Part shown: positions 59,065 through 64,000 of the stretch, piece after piece
How positions within the stretch are numbered: position 1 is the first letter of the stretch
Layout of the letters: every line of letters starts with the position of its first letter
DNA from: Centrapalus pauciflorus
Lineage: Eukaryota > Streptophyta > Magnoliopsida > Asterales > Asteraceae
Assembly (NCBI GenBank): GCA_020465985.1
Contig: JAANYP010003271.1
Location: forward strand, 240,423-304,422
Length of the DNA stretch: 64,000 nucleotides
Direction: 5' to 3'
Notes under the pieces: model-generated
Told to the model about the DNA's origin: nothing
The model's database searches: none
What the model saw: the letters and a program-made list of their open reading frames with translations, nothing else
Made by a program: the position numbers and the translations under genes

Positions 59065-61053
59065 TGTGACGTCCTTGTTAATTAATGATATAATTGTAAT
59101 CTCCAGGATCGACAAACAACCCAATGAATAATCATGATAATTGAAATTGAATACTTAAATTAGAATTAAGCACATCCACACTAAAGCAAGGTAAAGTACA
59201 TGACTACAGTGATTAAATCTAGCTATTACATCATCAATAATGTTTAATAGTAACAAATCCCAGCCCCAAAGCTACATTGTCCATATACCAATTAGCTTCT
59301 ATGGTCACCGAGATAAGAAATGGATTGCTTAAGATGAAGGTCCCACAACACTCTTGCCTTTGCCTGAAAACAATGTGAGTCAACAGTAAGCTAAATGCTT
59401 AGTGAGAAAACAGATTATGCAAACAACAAATATTTCTTTACATGCAATGCTTAACCATGGGCAGTGTAAGCCCCATGTATGTGAAAACGGCAGTGAAAGC
59501 CTCAAAGTGTAAGTAAACCATGCAGTGCTAGCATGGGGTGGCAGTTCAATATGCTGATCGGGGATGTGCCGAACCTGACGGGATAACGAGTGGGATGATC
59601 AGTCCCCGACAGTGGCCTGCTGTCAGCCCCAGTCCAGGTCGCATCAGATTGTGAAGTAATGATCATGCAGTGCAAGCATGATGTAAATAGATGCACTTTC
59701 AAATGAACGCTGGCTACATGTGTGTTACATGTCAAGTACGAGTGTGCATCATAACAACAAATCATTTCATGAGTGCCAAATGAAGTATATGAACAACGTG
59801 AACATGCCATTGAATGTATAAACATGAATGTAAAAACAATAAATGTTCGAATGATAATCTGCAACTCACAGTGATTGGTTTTGTGACTTGATCCTGAATC
59901 AATGTGTGTTTTGATAACACCACAATGATCTGTAATGTAAGTGTAATAGTGAATTAATGTCAGTAATTGCTTAAAAATTGTATTCTGTAATTTTAAATAA
60001 AACCTTAGTTGAATTCGGACCACATCCGAATTCGGATGGTCCGAAATCCGGATGGTCCGAATTGGGTCCTAGGTCCGAAATTGGTGGATCCGAAATGGGT
60101 GATCCGGATTAGTTGGGTCCGAAATGGGGGGGGTAGTCCGAAGTAGGCTAGTGTCCGAAATAGGTTGAGGTCCGAAATTGTTAATGGTCCGGATTGGGGT
60201 GAATCCGAAATCACTTTTGGTCCGGATTGAGTATGGTCCGAAATGGAGGTGTGGTCCGAAATGGTCATGGGTCCGAAATGAGTGATCCGAATTCGGATGG
60301 ATCATCATCCGAGTTCATACTTAGAAAATTTCCAATATTTTCCAGAAATCATATTTTGACCATTTTTGCATGTTTGAGTATCTAAAATTGCAGATATGAA
60401 CTTAAATACACTATTTCAACTTATATCATAACACTTATGTACCAAAACAACCCATTTGTGTCCAATTTTCAGCATGTCTCGATGAACACACACACTAAAA
60501 CACACACTAATTTCAGAAATCACATGTAGACTTTGAATCTGATTCTGAAATTTTGTGTACTACAACATATATGCTCGATTTACATATTTCAATAACAATA
60601 TCCAACATGCATTGACATTTGCAACTATAATCTTAGAAATCGGTTCTTCCCAAAACCGAATCAAAAATCACCAAAATTGCAAGTTTTGTGTAACTCTTAC
60701 CTTAAAACGTTTGTTGTATTGCTTATAGTTCCTTACTTGACACTTGATTTCAACTTTTGCAGCTTCAAATTTGATGTTCTTGGGTGTTTTTTTGTTAAAA
60801 TCCGAGAGGTAGAGAGAAGAGAGAGTGTTCGGTGAGAGAGAGTAGAGAGATAGTGGGTTTGTTCAAAATGAAAGACTTAGTCACTTTTATTTGTTGCTTT
60901 TTACCTATTTGCATAATACACCCCTCATCTTTGTATTTTCTTACTTACTAATAATATGATCATAATAACTTAAATTGACATAATGATTCATTATCATAAT
61001 AATTAAGTCCTTAAAATTGTAAGTTACAATTAATAAAAATTTGGGATGTTACA
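59065..61053 (-). repeat. 5' LTR of the Tekay element
   Basis: 1989 bp, TGTAACATCCC...GGACGTCACA. Compared with the 3' LTR it differs at G/A (about 59270), T/A (about 59686), one fewer T near 59245 and one fewer T near 60790. Confidence 0.92.
60011..60310. repeat. TCCGAA motif array in the 5' LTR
   Basis: Copy of the array at 53142-53440, with bounding palindromes TCCGAATTCGGA at 60025-60036 and 60286-60297. It lies in the LTR that drives transcription. Confidence 0.85.
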
Positions 61054-62102
61054 ATATATATATATATAAAGAATACATCATATTTAATCTTTTATAAAAT
61101 AACGAACTTATGGATAAATGTATTTATAAAAAGGTATATTTATTTAAAAATATAAAGTTTATTTTGTTCATGCATTTATTTATAAAATAATGAACTTTCT
61201 TTTGTAATCATTTATAAATAAGGCATTTTATAAATAAGAACTTTTTATAAACTCCTTTGTAATGGAACATCTATAAATATAGAATTTTTATTTCTTCTGT
61301 AATAATATCTAAATAAGGTACTCTGGAAAACCGCATTAATCTCTTCTTTTTGCCTTGTGTTATGTTAAAGTGTACTTAAGGGAAGGTTCTAATCTAGTTT
61401 TTGTGCAACCAATTCATTCCACTGCGTAACCCCTGTAATATTCATCTTTTAATTTGTGCTTTTGTAGTGCTTAAAAAATCCACCTTTGAAGGTAATGATG
61501 CAATTGGTTTAAAAAATAAATATTTTTTCATTAAATTTCTCATGAAAAATATATTTAATACCTAAATTAAGATATGGAAAAAAATGGAAATTAAAAAAAG
61601 GCATTGATTTATATTGTATTTTGCATTTAAACTAAAGGGGTGTAATTAAAAGTTTATATCAGAATCATCAAGGAAACAATGTAGAATGAGGTGGTTATTG
61701 TTGCCTAACGGCACTTTGAATTACAACGAAAAAAAATATTTGTATGTTGTGCATCAAAATCAACTCATGAGTATAAAGTTGATGTGATCTAATGGTGAGT
61801 ATCACTATCTTCAATACTCGAAACCAACAATGGTAAGGAGGTATTTGGATTTGCACTTTGAAGCTGATTATTAGTTTTTGTGTTCTGAAAATGCAGAATA
61901 ATAAATAGGTGTTTGGCAAGCAGAGTCACTCTTCTTCTGTAACTACTGTCTTTTGGTGCCCAAAATGCAGGTTTATAAAAGCTTGAATTTTGAGCTCTTC
62001 TCTGAAGTACTTTTGGAAACACATTTTAATATAAATACGAACACCCCCTATATATAATTAAGATGGTGATAGAGTAATAAGATGCAAGATATCTGATCTG
62101 AT
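61054..62102. other. Remainder of the CCZ1 intron right of the Tekay element
   Basis: AT-rich, no gene. It starts with the second half of the TA microsatellite. No further mobile element could be bounded. Confidence 0.6.
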
Positions 62103-62212
62103 CTGTACTTCAATTGCAGCCTCACGTCCTACAGTCAACATCTGTACAGTCCCACGCTCCTTTAAAGAGTCACGAAAATTAGGTAACAGGAATTTGTTGC
62201 CCATGAGAAAAT
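62103..62212 (-). pseudogene. CCZ1: CCZ1 exon ii (DFLMGNK...TVGREAAIEVQ)
   Basis: Acceptor TTGAGGCAG precedes ATTTTCTC at 62212. The exon reads DFLMGNKFLLPNFRDSLKER, then GTVQMLTVGREAAIEVQ, closely matching CCZ1. After CAG the genome has ATCAGATC, not GT, so the donor appears lost. The Tekay element lies in the following intron. Confidence 0.8.
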
Positions 62213-62428
62213 CTGCCTCAAAGACAAAATGCACATATAAGAGAGAGGTACAGCAACTTCAGCATTACCCCAGTAGCACAAATCCATTGGAAAATCATTT
62301 GAAACAGAAACTTCAGCATTACCGCAGCACCACAACTTCAATGGAGACCGCCTTTGATATGCTGACAATCAGCGACCTCTAATAAAAATTTTCAAAAAGG
62401 ATAAAGAAATAGATTCTATATGTTCCAT

Positions 62429-62592
62429 ATCCATGATGAAGGTAAAGAAGTGACTTCGAATTAGTCCTCCACCAGGTTCTTTATCAAGCATCACTCTTAT
62501 AGAACCATGAAACATAATGAAGAGAGTGTGTACTTCTTTAAGAACACTTCGTAGGGCTTCAATTCTCCATATGGCTTCGGTCTCTTTGCTTT
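62429..62592 (-). pseudogene. CCZ1: CCZ1 exon i (IWRIEALRSVLKEV region)
   Basis: Acceptor GGTTGCAG ends at 62593; an upstream acceptor near 62620 would extend the exon by LLLVVA. It encodes ESKETEAIWRIEALRSVLKE, then VHTLFIMFHGSIRVMLDKEP, then GGGLIRSHFFTFIMD. CCZ1 proteins continue here with a YLS-type tripeptide before the next exon; this copy has ATGGAAC after the GAT codon and no GT, so the donor is degenerate. Confidence 0.75.
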
Positions 62593-64000
62593 CTGCAACC
62601 ACCAATAACAAGGTAAATCCTGATCAAAATAATGCACTTAGAGATCACCATGCAATGCACATGCACTTGGTTGAAGTGGGGAAAAATAATAACAGACAAC
62701 TTCTTATGACCAAGAAAATATAAAATATATTACATTTAGAAAATGACTTCCAACACATTCAAAAACAATCTGAATAACCAAAATACGACTGTAAGTGAAA
62801 CAATATAAAATAATCAAAGCATCTCCTTGTTGTAACTGTAACCTGGAAATGAATTCCTTTATATAGAACCTAACAACAGCATGGCAGTAATAAAAAACAC
62901 ACATAATATGAAGACAAACATATACTGAGATAACGTATGTGGGTAACATAAGTGTAATTGAAGATTGATAATGTAATTGTCCATGAAGTTGCGTGATTAT
63001 CGTTGTCCAAAAACTTTTATAGTGTTAGGCATTTCCATAAATATCATGTTTACCAAATATCAACTGTGTAAGAATTAGATCATGGGTGTGTTTGGTACAG
63101 AGAAAAGAACAGAGAATTGGAATCGGAAAGAATTCCCTTGTTTGTTTATGTTTGAGAATCAATAAATGAGAAATAAACGAATTCTTTTTCCCTAGTTTAA
63201 TTTCTCTCCCACATGTAAAGAAATGGGAAGAATTGAATCTTGAGAAATCATAAATGCAAGGGGGGACCTAAATAGTCTTGAGTTTTGGGGATTATAGAAT
63301 GCCAAAAGAGCTTAAATTCCCTCCTCTCTTCTTTTTTTTCCAAACATGATAAGAAGGGTATTTCTAAATCAAAATCCTAGATTAACTCTCCAAATCCAAC
63401 AAACCAAACATTTCCAAAGTTTTCAATGTCAGCTGTAGCACCACAATTATAGTTTTGTTCAAAAATCATCAAGCAACAATTGTTCATAAAAAACATAATT
63501 GAATTTTACAAACAAATCACACAAAAACCCTGCGCATGCACCACAGGACTATAGGAGATTTGAATTGAAGTCATGTAAGAACCCTTGTTGGAGGGTACCG
63601 AAAGCATCTTGGTGGTAGGAAAAAGTAAGCTAGGCGGTAGCAATACCAATCTAAAAGAATTCTCTCCAAACTCTTAAATTGTTTCCTCTAGATCAACCTA
63701 ATAAGTCTTCACTTAGAGCAAAGCACAGCTGAGGGAAGATTTAAAACAATAAAAAACTACAAGTGTCGTAAACTTGTGGTCCAACCACCTATACTTACAC
63801 ATACAACAAGAAGCACAAAATCTACGTTAACCAAGAAAACAGTGACCAATGACTTCATGAAGAAAACCTTTTAAATATAAGCTCAATTATTTCCAGAAAT
63901 GAACATTTTAACCAAGTCGATTAGCATATAATTTATTCCAACTCTACAATTAGAACAAGAAAACATATTGTTGGATTTAAAAAGATGCTGCCATTCTATA
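62593..64000. other. AT-rich sequence right of CCZ1 exon i
   Basis: Expected to contain intron and N-terminal exons if the CCZ1 copy were complete, but I could read no CCZ1 N-terminal coding sequence on the minus strand. One possible MITE lies at 63084-63413; nothing else is recognised. Confidence 0.5.
63084..63413. mobile_element. Possible MITE
   Basis: Imperfect inverted ends, GGGTGTGTTTGGT on the left and ACCAAACATTT-type on the right, bracket a 330-bp segment without ORFs. Ends with TGTTTGGT are common in plant MITEs. No clear target duplication was seen, so this is tentative. Confidence 0.3.

Larger units (their letters stand above)
52195..61053 (-). mobile_element. Young, structurally complete Tekay-type chromovirus (Ty3/Gypsy)
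   Basis: 8859 bp: LTRs at 59065-61053 (5') and 52195-54185 (3'), initiator-Met primer site, two long ORFs covering gag, protease, RT, RNase H, integrase and chromodomain. The flanking ATATA (52190-52194 and 61054-61058) fits a 5-bp duplication but lies in a TA repeat. The LTRs differ by two substitutions and two single-base indels by eye, so insertion is recent. It has the same orientation as CCZ1. Confidence 0.92.
49897..62592 (-). pseudogene. CCZ1: CCZ1 (vacuolar fusion protein) broken copy, exons spread over 12.7 kb
   Basis: Five minus-strand exon pieces match the plant CCZ1 protein in order: 62592-62429, 62212-62103, 51852-51760, 51567-51393 and 50000-49897. CCZ1 with MON1 forms the guanine-nucleotide exchange factor that activates Rab7 on late endosomes and the vacuole; the readable part is the longin-domain half. 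Recognisable phrases are IWRIEALRSVLKEVHTLF, RDSLKERGTVQMLTVGREAA, LLVSTTL and HIVRPLQNGKW...GKDGF. The copy is damaged: a hAT element splits one exon, that exon carries a frameshift, the donor after IEVQ is not GT, and no downstream exon was found to the left. A Tekay retrotransposon fills the intron between 62103 and 51852. N-terminal exons lie right of 62592, beyond the window or lost. Confidence 0.8.

Overview
This is plant nuclear DNA, most likely from a eudicot with a repeat-rich genome. It is AT-rich and dominated by nested LTR retrotransposons of the Copia (Sirevirus-type) and Ty3/Gypsy chromovirus (Tekay-type) lineages, with initiator-Met tRNA primer-binding sites. Two host genes survive only as broken, intron-containing remnants. 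I see no rRNA or tRNA genes, no CRISPR array and no bacterial-style operons, and I cannot name the species.

Layout. 1-2010: a coiled-coil gag-like fragment (minus strand) and a degenerate AACTCGAA array, probably the 5' end of a Copia element running off the left edge. 2011-8197: a Copia element (plus) with its LTR, primer site, a 4.4-kb leader rich in hairpins and a decayed gag; a chromovirus-type solo LTR lies in the leader from 4288. 8198-9314: a Sirevirus solo LTR (minus) without target duplication, abutting the 3' third of another element (9315-12440) with a two-part env-like/third ORF, polypurine tract and LTR. 13444-13925: a JAZ-type (TIFY + Jas) jasmonate-repressor remnant on the minus strand, with splice sites in place but an in-frame stop. 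16487-17197: a tandemly repeated region ending like a CACTA transposon. 17758-18205: a small inverted-repeat element. About 19094: a Helitron-like 3' terminus.

19206-46689 holds two related Sireviruses tail to tail: element A (plus, 5'-truncated, 19206-31218) and element B (minus, 31294-46689), separated by 75 bp. Both carry gag with two spaced zinc knuckles and a coiled coil, pol, and a large third ORF of about 4.2 kb after pol. Both are inactivated by stops and frameshifts. B also carries a chromovirus-type solo LTR (41919-44083) with a perfect TTGAC duplication.

49897-62592 is a broken copy of CCZ1, the Rab7-activating vacuolar fusion protein, on the minus strand. Five exon pieces can be read. 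A 1.4-kb hAT-type element with a perfect 8-bp target duplication interrupts one exon. A very young, structurally complete Tekay-type retrotransposon (52195-61053; LTRs of 1991 and 1989 bp differing by two substitutions and two 1-bp indels) sits in the adjacent intron. Its two ORFs are separated by an 89-nt GT-AG segment inside reverse transcriptase whose removal would put them in one frame, so this element may be spliced and potentially active. The rest of the right end is AT-rich sequence with one possible MITE.
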